From Alkaliphilus pronyensis (lineage in GTDB: Bacteria; Bacillota; Clostridia; Peptostreptococcales; Natronincolaceae): a DNA stretch of 62,048 bases. This document shows positions 1 to 8,905 of this stretch, in pieces. Location: assembly GCF_009017275.1 (NCBI RefSeq), contig NZ_WBZC01000008.1:1-62048 (forward strand), read 5' to 3'. Positions within the stretch are counted from its first letter, which is position 1. The number at the start of each line of letters is the position of its first letter. The notes under the pieces are model-generated. The model did not search any database. It saw only the letters and a program-made list of their open reading frames with translations, and was not told where the DNA came from. The position numbers and the translations under genes are program-made.

Positions 1-1
1 A

Positions 2-136
2 CTTCCCGAGGGTCAAATGGGAAATTCTGAAGTAGGACACCTTAACATTGGAGCAGGTAGAATAGTATATCAAGAGCTTACCAGAGTTTCAAGAGAAATA
101 GAGTTAGGGGAAGAGAGCTTAATATTCCACAAATAG
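2..136 (+). pseudogene. gpmI: gpmI fragment (2,3-bisphosphoglycerate-independent phosphoglycerate mutase)
   Basis: Frame 2 reads from the window edge as [20 protein letters not shown], followed by [14 protein letters not shown]. This is the highly conserved segment of cofactor-independent phosphoglycerate mutase that contains the phosphoryl-accepting serine (MGNSEVGH). Similarity fades at about base 100-110, and the frame stops at TAG 134-136 after sequence that, read in another frame, already belongs to murC. Only about 35 residues of a roughly 510-residue glycolytic enzyme are visible. The 5' part lies outside the window, and the catalytic C-terminal domain is absent because murC follows directly. 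The piece cannot encode an active enzyme. It is either the scar of a deletion or one side of a chimeric junction. Confidence 0.8.
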
Positions 137-147
137 ATAGGGCTGAA

Positions 148-1224
148 ATGCTTGGAAATATAATGAATAAGTATAAAAAATCTGTAGCTGTTGCTGGTAG
201 CCACGGAAAAACTACAACTACTTCACTGATATCTATAATCCTTGAATATTCAGGCTTGGACCCTACAATTTTAATAGGGGGAGAGCTTGATGAAATAGGA
301 GGTAATATTAAAATAGGAAATAGTCCACATTTTATCACTGAAGCCTGTGAATATGTTGAAAGCTTCCTTAAGTTTAATCCCTTTATTGGAATAATATTAA
401 ATATAGATGAGGATCATTTAGATTACTTTAAAAATATTGATCATATTAAGGATGCTTTTAGAAGGTTTGCTGATAAGATACCAGCCAATGGCTTCTTAAT
501 TGCTAATATTGATGATATGAATGTTAAGGAGTTATTGCCTAAAATAAAATGTAATATATTAACCTATGGTTTATGTGAAGAAAGTGATTTTACTGCAACT
601 GATATAGAGTTTAATGAAGAAGGCTTTTCAAGCTTTAAAGTATTACATAATGGTAAGACCTACGGCCACTTTCAGCTAAGAATACCTGGATATCATAACA
701 TATATAACTCTTTAGCTTCTATCGCAACCTCCTATATATTAGGTGTCTTACCTCAAGATGTTGCTAAGTATATACCTATATATAAGGGTGCCCATAGGCG
801 CTTTGAAATGTTAGGTGAGGTAAAGGGGGCAAAGGTGATTGATGATTATGCCCACCATCCAGCAGAAATACGTGCTACTTTAGAAGCTGCTAAAAATTAT
901 CCCCACAGAGATATATGGTGCATATTCCAACCCCATACCTATACAAGAACACAGGCGTTGTTAAATGAATTTGCTGAGTCCTTTGATAAAGCTGACCATG
1001 TCATAATTACCGATATATATGCCGCAAGGGAGCTTGATGAGGGAAAAGTCCATAGCAGTAAAATGGTTGAGCTTATGCAGCATCCTGATGTAAGATATAT
1101 TAAAGACTTTTGTGATATTGCCGACTTTTTATATAACAATATAAAGCCCCAGGATATTGTAATTACCATGGGGGCTGGAGATGTATATGAAATAGGCAGA
1201 CAGCTGCTAGATAAAAAAAATTAG
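148..1224 (+). CDS. murC: UDP-N-acetylmuramate--L-alanine ligase, N-terminally truncated
   Basis: MurC adds L-alanine to UDP-MurNAc in the cytoplasmic pathway to peptidoglycan. Homology starts upstream of this ATG, near base 118 ([16 protein letters not shown]), and includes the ATP-binding loop [15 protein letters not shown], the DEDHLDYF segment, [11 protein letters not shown] and the C-terminal domain ending near [10 protein letters not shown]. About 90 residues of the N-terminal UDP-binding Rossmann domain are missing compared with the usual 450-460. In their place is a gpmI fragment in another frame, with an in-frame stop at 28-30. No convincing ribosome site precedes ATG 148. The visible product should therefore be inactive unless the junction is an assembly error. 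The family call is firm; the start is nominal. Confidence 0.85.
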   Translation: MLGNIMNKYKKSVAVAGSHGKTTTTSLISIILEYSGLDPTILIGGELDEIGGNIKIGNSPHFITEACEYVESFLKFNPFIGIILNIDEDHLDYFKNIDHIKDAFRRFADKIPANGFLIANIDDMNVKELLPKIKCNILTYGLCEESDFTATDIEFNEEGFSSFKVLHNGKTYGHFQLRIPGYHNIYNSLASIATSYILGVLPQDVAKYIPIYKGAHRRFEMLGEVKGAKVIDDYAHHPAEIRATLEAAKNYPHRDIWCIFQPHTYTRTQALLNEFAESFDKADHVIITDIYAARELDEGKVHSSKMVELMQHPDVRYIKDFCDIADFLYNNIKPQDIVITMGAGDVYEIGRQLLDKKN

Positions 1225-1323
1225 TAATTAATAAAATTATTTATTTGATATGTTTAAGGATAGGAAAGTTAGGGTAATGTATAAATAAACATACCCCCCA
1301 CTCCCCTATCCATTAATTTATAG

Positions 1324-1356
1324 AAAAGGGTCGAACTCCCCCAGTTCGACCCTTTT
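1324..1356. terminator. Bidirectional intrinsic terminator
   Basis: A perfect 14-bp stem (AAAAGGGTCGAACT / AGTTCGACCCTTTT) encloses a CCCCC loop between the convergent murC and LCP genes. The A and T runs at its base let it work on both strands. Confidence 0.85.
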
Positions 1357-1365
1357 CATATATTA

Positions 1366-2334
1366 TTAATTATCAGTGTCCTCTTCATAACCATAGATTT
1401 TTAATAACAAATTCCTTGTTTCTTCTATATCGTGTACAAAGTAGGAGGTTCTTCCATGGTACTTAGGTTCTCCTGGCAATACATTTATGCTTACATTTTC
1501 CATTTCTAAGCCAATTGCCTTTGTTGCGTATACAACTGCATCCTGTAGATTAATATCTGTACGAACAAATTTAAAAGCAGTAGTTACAACTGATGGTAAA
1601 CGGAAGCTTAAGGTTTTTTTAATTGCACTTTTCATAAATTCCTGTTGAGCTTTAATTCTACCTAAGTCGCCATCAGCATATGAAACCCCTTCGCTACCTG
1701 GTGTGGCTTGCCTATATCTAAGAAACTTAACTCCATCCTCTCCATTTAAAACATGATGCCCTGGTTCAAAATAAATTTTTAGTGGTGGATCATCGTAAGG
1801 GTCTTCATAATCCATTAAATGTGATATGTATACTGGTACTCCTCCTATAGAGTTTATAATTGATTCGGCTCCACTGTAGGTGACTGTGACATAGTAATCT
1901 ACTGGAATGTCTAGTAGTATATCACTTAAGGCAGTTTTTACTCCTATTGCTCCGTGGTCTCCATAAACAGAATTAAATTTCTTTTTTCCTATTCCATTGT
2001 ATCCTGCCCTAGGATAATATGTATCTCTTGGTATAGAGATTAGGTCTATCTTTTTTATATCGGGATCAAAGGATACAAACATTATGGTATCACTTCTTAA
2101 CCCTTCAAGCCCTAGTAATACGAAGTTTATTCTTGAGCTTTCATTTACAATCTTCATTAATTCATCTATTTCATCTGGCTCTAGGTTCTCTTGACCTTCC
2201 TCTATTACAGGTACAACCGTACCACTGCCTACATGATTGTCCTTCATATAATAATTAAAGCCCCATACTAATCCGTTAAAGATTAGAAAAAAGCATATAA
2301 AAGCAATTATAAATACCTTTAAAAAAACCTTCAT
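1366..2334 (-). CDS. LytR-CpsA-Psr (LCP) family protein
   Basis: LCP enzymes transfer undecaprenyl-linked glycopolymers to peptidoglycan outside the membrane. The 322-residue protein starts with a short basic stretch and one membrane helix (residues about 5-28), as expected for this type II topology. The LCP core follows: INFVLLGLEG, SDTIMFVSFDP, LISIPRDTYYP, YYVTVTYSGAESIINSIGG, then FLRYRQATPGSEGVSYADGDLGRIKAQQEF, which carries the conserved Asp/Arg residues that bind the lipid pyrophosphate. The length is normal for a minimal LCP protein. The start is ATG 2334, with AGGAAGTG upstream. The gene looks monocistronic: the shared terminator is downstream, and upstream lies a gap of about 150 bp before the transglutaminase operon end. 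Its polymer substrate cannot be told from sequence. Confidence 0.88.
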   Translation of the reverse strand: MKVFLKVFIIAFICFFLIFNGLVWGFNYYMKDNHVGSGTVVPVIEEGQENLEPDEIDELMKIVNESSRINFVLLGLEGLRSDTIMFVSFDPDIKKIDLISIPRDTYYPRAGYNGIGKKKFNSVYGDHGAIGVKTALSDILLDIPVDYYVTVTYSGAESIINSIGGVPVYISHLMDYEDPYDDPPLKIYFEPGHHVLNGEDGVKFLRYRQATPGSEGVSYADGDLGRIKAQQEFMKSAIKKTLSFRLPSVVTTAFKFVRTDINLQDAVVYATKAIGLEMENVSINVLPGEPKYHGRTSYFVHDIEETRNLLLKIYGYEEDTDN

Positions 2335-2487
2335 TTTGTCACTTCCTGTCTATAGCTTAATACTAAAAGGGTTTATTAGCAAATATCAATATATATAAAT
2401 ATATTTTGTATAATTCTATACTAACTATTGTAACAAATTCTTTTTATTTAATCTATAGACTGAGGAAAATTTCACTAATTTGAAATA

Positions 2488-4755
2488 TTAGTAGTGCATA
2501 GTAAACAATGATCCCTTTACATATTTTGTGTATAAATATCTCCAAATGCCTAAATGAAACCTTACTTTTCTCTCGGTATATAAAAAGTAGTTAAGAAGTC
2601 TTTGCTTATTGCTTATATTTAATTCTGTGTTACTATATTTTGCTGTAATATACAGATTTGCTATTTCTCTTAAGTCCTCATTTGGAACATAAACACTTGC
2701 ATTTACCCTCTGTGCATGTTCATGAGAGGTTTCTCCCTTGTTAATTGGATATCCTAATATATTTAGAAGCTCTATTGTATTTTTATACATATAAATCCCT
2801 TTATCATCTTTGTCAATTAGCCTCTTATGATATCTTTTAATACGAAAATACATGTATGCTACTCTTAGTGGTAAAATACCAAATATGATTATAAGTATTG
2901 CAAATGGAATAAGCTCTTTAAGTCTGTTCCATATTTTATTTTGTAGCTGTTGATTACCCCCATACTGGCTTTCAAGAGGTATCTCAAAATCATAATTTCC
3001 CGCTTCATTGTTTGAGTGCTCCATTAGAGCCAATAATTCATTCATGTCATTTGCATCTGTTGAAGCTTCACTATTGGGTTGGTTTTCTGGTAAATAGCTT
3101 AACTCGTGCTGAGGTGCTGAAAAAGCAGGTGTTGGTTCAAATGTTACCCAGCCTATTGAATCAAAATATGCCTCCACCCATGCATGGGCATTTAGCTGTC
3201 TTACTAAATAATACTCTCCATCCAGCTCATCAGGCATTTTGTACCCTTCAACATATCTTGCTGGAATTCCAATAGATCTTAGCATTATTGTCATCGAAGA
3301 AGCAAAGTAGGTACAATAACCCTCTTTAGAATTAAATAAAAAGTGCTGAATAAAGTCTTCTCCAATTGGTGTGTGTGGAGCCTCTAAATTATAGGTGTAG
3401 TTTTCTCTTAAGTATTCCTCTATTAACACAGCCTTTTCATAGCTGTCTTTTCCTTTATGAGCTATTTCTGTAGCTAGTTCAGTTATGGGTGATGAAATGT
3501 TTTCTGGTATCTGTAGGTATTGCCGATTAATATTTGATGCTTTAACATTACTATGTCCTATACTTGAATGAAATGTAGGAATTACTGCCTTTAACTTGTA
3601 TTTCTCATTTTTATATCTGCCGCCTTCAAGGGTAATTTGGTAATTTTGGTCAATAGATATTTTGCTTTTGGTGTTTATATAAATCTCCACGGGCTGATAG
3701 GGTGAAAATAACGTATAGGAAGCTAAATTAATATTTGTTATTTCCAGCTCTGCTTCCTGCCCCTTTACAACCTCCCGTGGTATGCTACTAATGTAAGACA
3801 GCTTTTCAGCTTCTCCAAACCACCAGTTGTTATCTTTGTATGTTGTTTTAACATTCCCCCTAAGATACATTGGGTTAGAGGCCTTTACCTTCATTACAAG
3901 CTGGTCGTTTAATTCTACAGGTCCACCCAGCTGTCCCACCTCTGACTGAAACCCTGTTTGTGAGAAATTGAATAATTGTCCCCTTGCCATTTGTCTGCTA
4001 TATATTATATCATTTCTTAAATCAGCCATAACTGGATATCTTTCAACTATTTTTTCCTCTAACCAATACCATTGTATTAGACTACCTGCTTTGGGTAAAA
4101 TAGCAGCAGCAATTATAATAATAATTCCATAGCTTATGGTTATCTTTACCCATGGCTGAAATATTTCTGACATAACAGTTACACTTTCCTGCCTCCAGTT
4201 GTTATTTATAAATGAATACTTTTCTATACCATATAGGATGATATTTAAAAGGAAGAAAAATATCATCATTATATATGCTGTATCTACATAGTTATACCAA
4301 TAGTATAAGAAGGCCCCAGTGTATATTGGTGTTATAGCCAATATCCTATTTGCTTTAAACATTATTATAATTGTAAAAAAGCTTATTATGGCAATTATTA
4401 AAATCCAAAAAGCCATAGCATAATCAGGGAGAATAGCTTCATAGCCCCTAATATGACTCCAAACATTGTCAACGAAGCTGAATAACCAATCCATAAGCTT
4501 AAATACTAGTTCTGGTTTATAATGGTTTAAGGGCAGAAAACCTATAAACCCTATTAATAGTACTAGGTAGAAGGAAAAGGGAAAAAGTATAAAAAGCTTT
4601 ACTATTATTCCTACTAGCATGGTAATTATTAGCTTTACTATACCCATTGTTGAAAGACCTATAACGTTACTAATTGTATAGGAAAGGGTAAATACCATTA
4701 ATAGGTATAATAAAGTGTACATAATAATTTGATTAACATTAAGCTCCTTTTTCAT
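2488..4755 (-). CDS. Transglutaminase-like membrane protein (TgpA type)
   Basis: A membrane protein of about 755 residues. Six or so hydrophobic helices occupy residues 1-230, a large extracytoplasmic region follows, and a further helix lies near 630. The extracytoplasmic part contains a transglutaminase core with the Cys-His-Asp arrangement: GYCTYFASSMTIMLRSIGIP, then NAHAWVEAYF, then GWVTFEPTP. The C-terminal cytoplasmic part resembles the DUF4129-like end found in this family. I chose ATG 4755 because GGGAGG lies five bases upstream; a longer reading would extend into the preceding DUF58 gene. It is the last gene of a MoxR-DUF58-transglutaminase operon, a common set in which the AAA+ protein and the DUF58 protein are thought to act with the membrane protein. 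The substrate is unknown. Confidence 0.85.
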   Translation of the reverse strand: MKKELNVNQIIMYTLLYLLMVFTLSYTISNVIGLSTMGIVKLIITMLVGIIVKLFILFPFSFYLVLLIGFIGFLPLNHYKPELVFKLMDWLFSFVDNVWSHIRGYEAILPDYAMAFWILIIAIISFFTIIIMFKANRILAITPIYTGAFLYYWYNYVDTAYIMMIFFFLLNIILYGIEKYSFINNNWRQESVTVMSEIFQPWVKITISYGIIIIIAAAILPKAGSLIQWYWLEEKIVERYPVMADLRNDIIYSRQMARGQLFNFSQTGFQSEVGQLGGPVELNDQLVMKVKASNPMYLRGNVKTTYKDNNWWFGEAEKLSYISSIPREVVKGQEAELEITNINLASYTLFSPYQPVEIYINTKSKISIDQNYQITLEGGRYKNEKYKLKAVIPTFHSSIGHSNVKASNINRQYLQIPENISSPITELATEIAHKGKDSYEKAVLIEEYLRENYTYNLEAPHTPIGEDFIQHFLFNSKEGYCTYFASSMTIMLRSIGIPARYVEGYKMPDELDGEYYLVRQLNAHAWVEAYFDSIGWVTFEPTPAFSAPQHELSYLPENQPNSEASTDANDMNELLALMEHSNNEAGNYDFEIPLESQYGGNQQLQNKIWNRLKELIPFAILIIIFGILPLRVAYMYFRIKRYHKRLIDKDDKGIYMYKNTIELLNILGYPINKGETSHEHAQRVNASVYVPNEDLREIANLYITAKYSNTELNISNKQRLLNYFLYTERKVRFHLGIWRYLYTKYVKGSLFTMHY

Positions 4756-5959
4756 GTTTACCTCCCAGTACATCCCTTATATCCTGCTTACCATCTATTA
4801 TATATAAGGGTATACCCTCTGCTTCTAGTATTTTACCTATTTTTTTATTTTCCTCCCATATTTTAGGGTCTTTTAATTCATCCCCTATTACAACATAAGC
4901 AGGGTTATAGTTTTTCATCTTCAATTGTATTCCTTGTGCACCTGTATTCTTTGTTAACACAGGTGTAATAATTAATAGGGAAGAGCCCTGACCTATACCA
5001 GATGAAAGTCTTTCAATTTCAGTAGAAAAGCCTTTTTCTCCTATTGGAGAGAAGCTGACTAGAGCCTCCATAAAGCTTTTTAAATATACAGAGCTGTCTC
5101 CTGTAACTTGTATAGCCTTGTTTTTACTCTGGAAGAGCAACGAGACCTTTATAGTTCTTTTTAGGCAGTAATCTATTACCGATAGAGCCACCTCTACACC
5201 GGTATCCTCCAGCCAGTTTTCAGTATCCCGAGAATAATCTTGCCTATTACTATTTAATAGGATGATAACCTCTGTATCACCTCTAAGCTCAAAGCTTTTT
5301 ACTAGAAGACTCTCCTGCTTCTTGCTAGAAGCCTTCCAATGGATTTTCTTAACTGGATCTCCCTCTTGATAGGGGCGTAAATTAGATACTGCAGAATAAT
5401 CCTGAAAGGTTGGATCTTTTACTAATAATTCTCCCATTTGTTGGCTTGCATGGATTTTAAAATAATTTAATGGAACTATTCTTGGATATACTTTTAGGGA
5501 TATAGGTGCTAAAATTTTTTTGTTAAAGGAAAATAAATTAAAAACATCCTTTATAATTAAACTTACCTCACCAACGCTATAATTTCCTCTACGTTTACAT
5601 ACTACAGGGGTTTCATCCCTATATATCTCCTTAGTCATTAAGTAAAAAACCTTTTTAGGGACTTTTATTCCAGATAATCTATAGGCGATGTTATTTTCAA
5701 ACTCTAGTCTTGGATATGAAAATGGTAAAGTGTTTTCGAAGGTATATTTTATTCTAATTTGATCCCCAGCCATTAACTCTCTTTCTGGTAAGCTTACAGT
5801 ACCATTTAAAAATACTTTTCCAATATAACTATGAATGGCTGGAATAATTAGTGTTCCTAAATAAAAGTAAAGAAGAAAATATGGTACTCTCCCTCCAATA
5901 AATAAAGCAGTAATAAGAACTGCAGCACCAACTACTATTAATGAAGCTTTAACCTTCAT
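4739..5959 (-). CDS. DUF58 domain-containing membrane protein
   Basis: About 406 residues. Two hydrophobic helices sit at residues 5-45, a beta-rich extracytoplasmic-type segment follows, and then the DUF58 core with DPTFQDYSAVSNLRPYQEGDPVKKIHWKASSKKQ near residues 185-220, the hallmark of the family (a vWA-like fold). It lies between a MoxR ATPase and a transglutaminase gene, overlapping both by a few bases, so translation is probably coupled. ATG 5959 is preferred; an in-frame GTG at 5965 is also possible. DUF58 proteins are usually encoded beside MoxR and are thought to be its partners, but the process served here is not evident. Confidence 0.85.
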   Translation of the reverse strand: MKVKASLIVVGAAVLITALFIGGRVPYFLLYFYLGTLIIPAIHSYIGKVFLNGTVSLPERELMAGDQIRIKYTFENTLPFSYPRLEFENNIAYRLSGIKVPKKVFYLMTKEIYRDETPVVCKRRGNYSVGEVSLIIKDVFNLFSFNKKILAPISLKVYPRIVPLNYFKIHASQQMGELLVKDPTFQDYSAVSNLRPYQEGDPVKKIHWKASSKKQESLLVKSFELRGDTEVIILLNSNRQDYSRDTENWLEDTGVEVALSVIDYCLKRTIKVSLLFQSKNKAIQVTGDSSVYLKSFMEALVSFSPIGEKGFSTEIERLSSGIGQGSSLLIITPVLTKNTGAQGIQLKMKNYNPAYVVIGDELKDPKIWEENKKIGKILEAEGIPLYIIDGKQDIRDVLGGKHEKGA

Positions 5960-6899
5960 TTCCACTCACCACCGGAACATGTACCCTCTTCAATACATCC
6001 TTAATAATATCCTCTGCCCTTCTTCCTTCAATTCGAGCCTCAGCAGATAATATTAGTCTATGGGTTAATACATATGGTACTATCTTTTTTACATCATCTG
6101 GTATTACATAGTCTCTGTTTTTAATATATGCTAATGCACGAGAACCTCTATATAAATCAATAGATACTCTAGGGCTTGCACCTAGGTGAATATCTTTATG
6201 ACTTCTACTGGCATTTGATATTCCCACTATGTAATGCAATATATCTTCATGAACATATATTTCGTCTACTTCCTTCTGCATTTCTATTATTTCCTCTTCA
6301 CATGCAACGGCTGTTATTTTATTTAGCCATTTGCTTTCTTGATAATTCTTAATTATCTCCTTTTCTTCATTAACACCTGGATATCCTAAAGATACCCTCA
6401 TCAGAAATCTATCTAATTGTGCTTCTGGTAGTGGGAATGTTCCTTGATATTCTATTGGGTTTTGTGTGGCTAATACCATAAAGGGTTTTTTAAGCTGATA
6501 GGTCTCCTCATCAATAGAAACCTCAGCCTCCTCCATAGCCTGCAATAGGCTGGCTTGAGTTTTCGGAGATGTTCTATTTATTTCGTCGGCAAGTATAATT
6601 TGATTAAAGATAGGACCCTTCTTAAATATAAATTTTTCCTGTGCCCTGTTGTAAAGGGTTATACCAGTAATATCAGAGGGCATCATATCAGGAGTAAACT
6701 GCATACGACAATAGGACAAATTAATACTCTTAGCTAGGGCTTTAACCATGGTGGTTTTTCCAACTCCAGGTACATCCTCAATTAATAGATGTCCCCTTGC
6801 TAAAAGACATATTAACACCTTTTCTAAGACCTCATCCTTCCCTATAATTACTTTTTTCATGTTTTCCAGAATTTTTGATGCCTTTTCCCTTCTCCTCAC
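5949..6899 (-). CDS. MoxR family AAA+ ATPase
   Basis: MoxR proteins are AAA+ chaperone-like ATPases that act on vWA-type partners. The 316-residue sequence shows Walker A GVGKTT (about residue 46), Walker B IILADEINRTSPKTQASLLQAMEE, sensor 1 LATQNPIEYQGTFPLPEAQLDRF, and a C-terminal lid domain with GASPRVSIDLYRGSRALA. The start is GTG 6899, with GGGAGAGG upstream. It is first in the operon with DUF58 and transglutaminase genes, and its end overlaps the DUF58 start. All motifs are intact, so it should be an active ATPase. Confidence 0.92.
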   Translation of the reverse strand: MRRREKASKILENMKKVIIGKDEVLEKVLICLLARGHLLIEDVPGVGKTTMVKALAKSINLSYCRMQFTPDMMPSDITGITLYNRAQEKFIFKKGPIFNQIILADEINRTSPKTQASLLQAMEEAEVSIDEETYQLKKPFMVLATQNPIEYQGTFPLPEAQLDRFLMRVSLGYPGVNEEKEIIKNYQESKWLNKITAVACEEEIIEMQKEVDEIYVHEDILHYIVGISNASRSHKDIHLGASPRVSIDLYRGSRALAYIKNRDYVIPDDVKKIVPYVLTHRLILSAEARIEGRRAEDIIKDVLKRVHVPVVSGNEG

Positions 6900-7246
6900 T
6901 TTGCACCTCTCCCTTATAATCGTAATGTAAACTTAGTAAAAATTCAGGACTCCTGACCTTTTCTGGTACAATGTTTTTGCGAAGCAACACTATACCTCCC
7001 AGAAATGAATAAGTCCTAGCTGTTCTATGTTTTATTGAGATGTTTTTTCATTTTTACTTTACAGAGCCTCTTATTATAATAATATTATTTTTTTACGTTA
7101 TATTGTTCACATATGCTTTGAACTTCTATTATATATATTAAAGCTTTATTAAATTACTCCTTCTAATTTGTTTGAATGTTACAAATTGTTAAAAATTTCA
7201 ATAAAAAAAGCCCTATTATGGGCTTGATTTTAACTCTATTCTTTCT
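6900..7246. other. Intergenic region with the decarboxylase terminator and presumed MoxR operon promoter
   Basis: This AT-rich gap separates two minus-strand transcription units. At 7204-7228 the minus strand reads AAGCCC-ATAATA-GGGCTT followed by a T run, an intrinsic terminator for the decarboxylase at 7247. The rest must hold the promoter of the MoxR-DUF58-transglutaminase operon, but I do not see a convincing -35/-10 pair. No coding sequence or RNA was recognised. Confidence 0.6.
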
Positions 7247-8719
7247 TTATCTTAAATTGCTGACCCCTAATACCCTCACATAGTCTGTGTATGGGTCCTC
7301 TGTTCCTTGAACCAAGGTTTCTTCTGCCTTTAACATAAGAATATGTTCAATAATCTCTCTAGTTATACGCTCTCCAGGAGCCACCAACGGTATTCCAGGT
7401 GGATAAGCCATTATAGATTCACCACTAATTTCTCCTTCCGATTCCTCTAGCTTTACTATTCGCTTATTACTGTAGTAGGCATCTCTTGGTGACACAATTA
7501 AATCTGGATTTTTTAATACATTGTATATAATCTTTAATTCCTCGTCTTTTCTATATTTTGTAGCTATATCTCTTAAAGCTTCCACTAAAGCCTTTAGTGA
7601 TTCCTCTGTATCCCCCAGACTAACTATGGCCATTATATTATAATAATCCGCCAGCTCCACCTGTATATTATATTCATCCCTTAATATATCATATACTTCA
7701 AAGCCTGTTAGACCTAGCTTTCTAACATCAACACTAAGCTTAGATTCATCAAATCCATGTACTCCTGGTGTACCCACCAGCTCTTTTCCAAAGGCATACA
7801 GTCCATCAATCTCATTAATCTGCCTTCTTGCATCTCGTGAAAGCCTTAAAACCTTTTCTAGTAGTCTTTCTCCCTCTATTACCAGCTGCTTTCTAGCAAC
7901 ATCAAGGCTTGCCATTAATAAATAGGAGCCACTTGTGGTTTGCATAAGGTTTAAGTTTTTCTTTACTGTGAAGGGGTCTATTATACCCTCCCTCAATAAT
8001 AAAAGTGAGCTTTGAGTTAGTGACCCTCCAGTTTTATGTAGGCTTACTCCACTCATGTCAGCACCTAATTCCATTGCACTCATTGGAAACTCAGGATGAA
8101 ACCCCATATGGGCGCCATGGGCTTCGTCAACCAATACTGCCATAGCATTTCTATGGGCTATTCTTACGATTTCTTTAATGTTGGAGGTTGCACCATAGTA
8201 GGTAGGATTAATAATAAAAATCGCCTTTGCATCTGGGTGTCTTCCTATTGTAGACTCTATACTCTCCACTGAAACACCAGTTGCTATTCCCAGCTCTTCA
8301 TTAACCTCTGGCTGTATATAAATTGGTATTGCACCACTTAGTATAATCCCTGCTATAGCAGATTTATGAGCATTTCTAGGTATGATTATTTTATCTCCCG
8401 GTTGGCATGCACTCATAATCATAGCCTGTACACCTGAAGTGGTGCCGTTGACTAAGAAATAACCATGATCTGCACCAAATGCATAGGCCGCCAATTCTTC
8501 AGCTTCTTTAATTACACCTATTGGGTTACAAATATTGTCCAAGCACTTCATGGCATTTACATCTATTTCCATAATAGTTTTGCCAACAAAATCTGTAAAC
8601 TCTTTTATTCCTTTACCGTGTTTATGTCCCGGCACGTCAAAGGGTATAACTTTTCTTTTATGATACTCCTTTAATGCTGTAAATAATGGTGTTTGATTTT
8701 GATCTAAGCTATAAGACAT
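7247..8719 (-). CDS. Orn/Lys/Arg decarboxylase family, PLP-dependent
   Basis: Fold-type I PLP enzyme of the Orn/Lys/Arg decarboxylase major domain (SpeA/Cad/YaaO group), about 490 residues. Visible motifs are DVPGHKHGKG at the N-terminus, FLVNGTTSGVQAMIMSACQPGD, VDEAHGAHMGFHP with the PLP-contacting Asp and His, and SLHKTGGSLTQSSLLLL with the Schiff-base lysine. The C-terminal domain contains the AYPPGIPLVAPGERIT signature. ATG 8719 is chosen because GGAGAG is well spaced from it, whereas an upstream in-frame GTG at 8725 is too close. It is followed by its own terminator and appears to be a single-gene unit. Arginine decarboxylation for polyamine synthesis is the likeliest reaction, but lysine cannot be excluded. 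A second paralogue lies at 34.6-36.1 kb. Confidence 0.88.
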   Translation of the reverse strand: MSYSLDQNQTPLFTALKEYHKRKVIPFDVPGHKHGKGIKEFTDFVGKTIMEIDVNAMKCLDNICNPIGVIKEAEELAAYAFGADHGYFLVNGTTSGVQAMIMSACQPGDKIIIPRNAHKSAIAGIILSGAIPIYIQPEVNEELGIATGVSVESIESTIGRHPDAKAIFIINPTYYGATSNIKEIVRIAHRNAMAVLVDEAHGAHMGFHPEFPMSAMELGADMSGVSLHKTGGSLTQSSLLLLREGIIDPFTVKKNLNLMQTTSGSYLLMASLDVARKQLVIEGERLLEKVLRLSRDARRQINEIDGLYAFGKELVGTPGVHGFDESKLSVDVRKLGLTGFEVYDILRDEYNIQVELADYYNIMAIVSLGDTEESLKALVEALRDIATKYRKDEELKIIYNVLKNPDLIVSPRDAYYSNKRIVKLEESEGEISGESIMAYPPGIPLVAPGERITREIIEHILMLKAEETLVQGTEDPYTDYVRVLGVSNLR

Positions 8720-8871
8720 ATACACCCTCTCCTTTTTTAAACCATATTAATATTATCAACTACTTACCCTAAAATATAATATAAAATCTAGTAACCAAAT
8801 TTAAATTAACCGCTGAACTTATTAAAGAACATTTTAAACTAAAATGCAAGGATTTTTATCTTGCATAATAA

Positions 8872-8902
8872 AAAATCTGACACAGCTTGTGTGTCAGATT
8901 TT
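8872..8902 (-). terminator. Intrinsic terminator of the M20 peptidase gene
   Basis: The inverted repeat AAAATCTGACAC / GTGTCAGATTTT lies just beyond the peptidase stop codon. On the minus strand it is followed by a short T run. Confidence 0.75.
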
Positions 8903-8905
8903 AGT

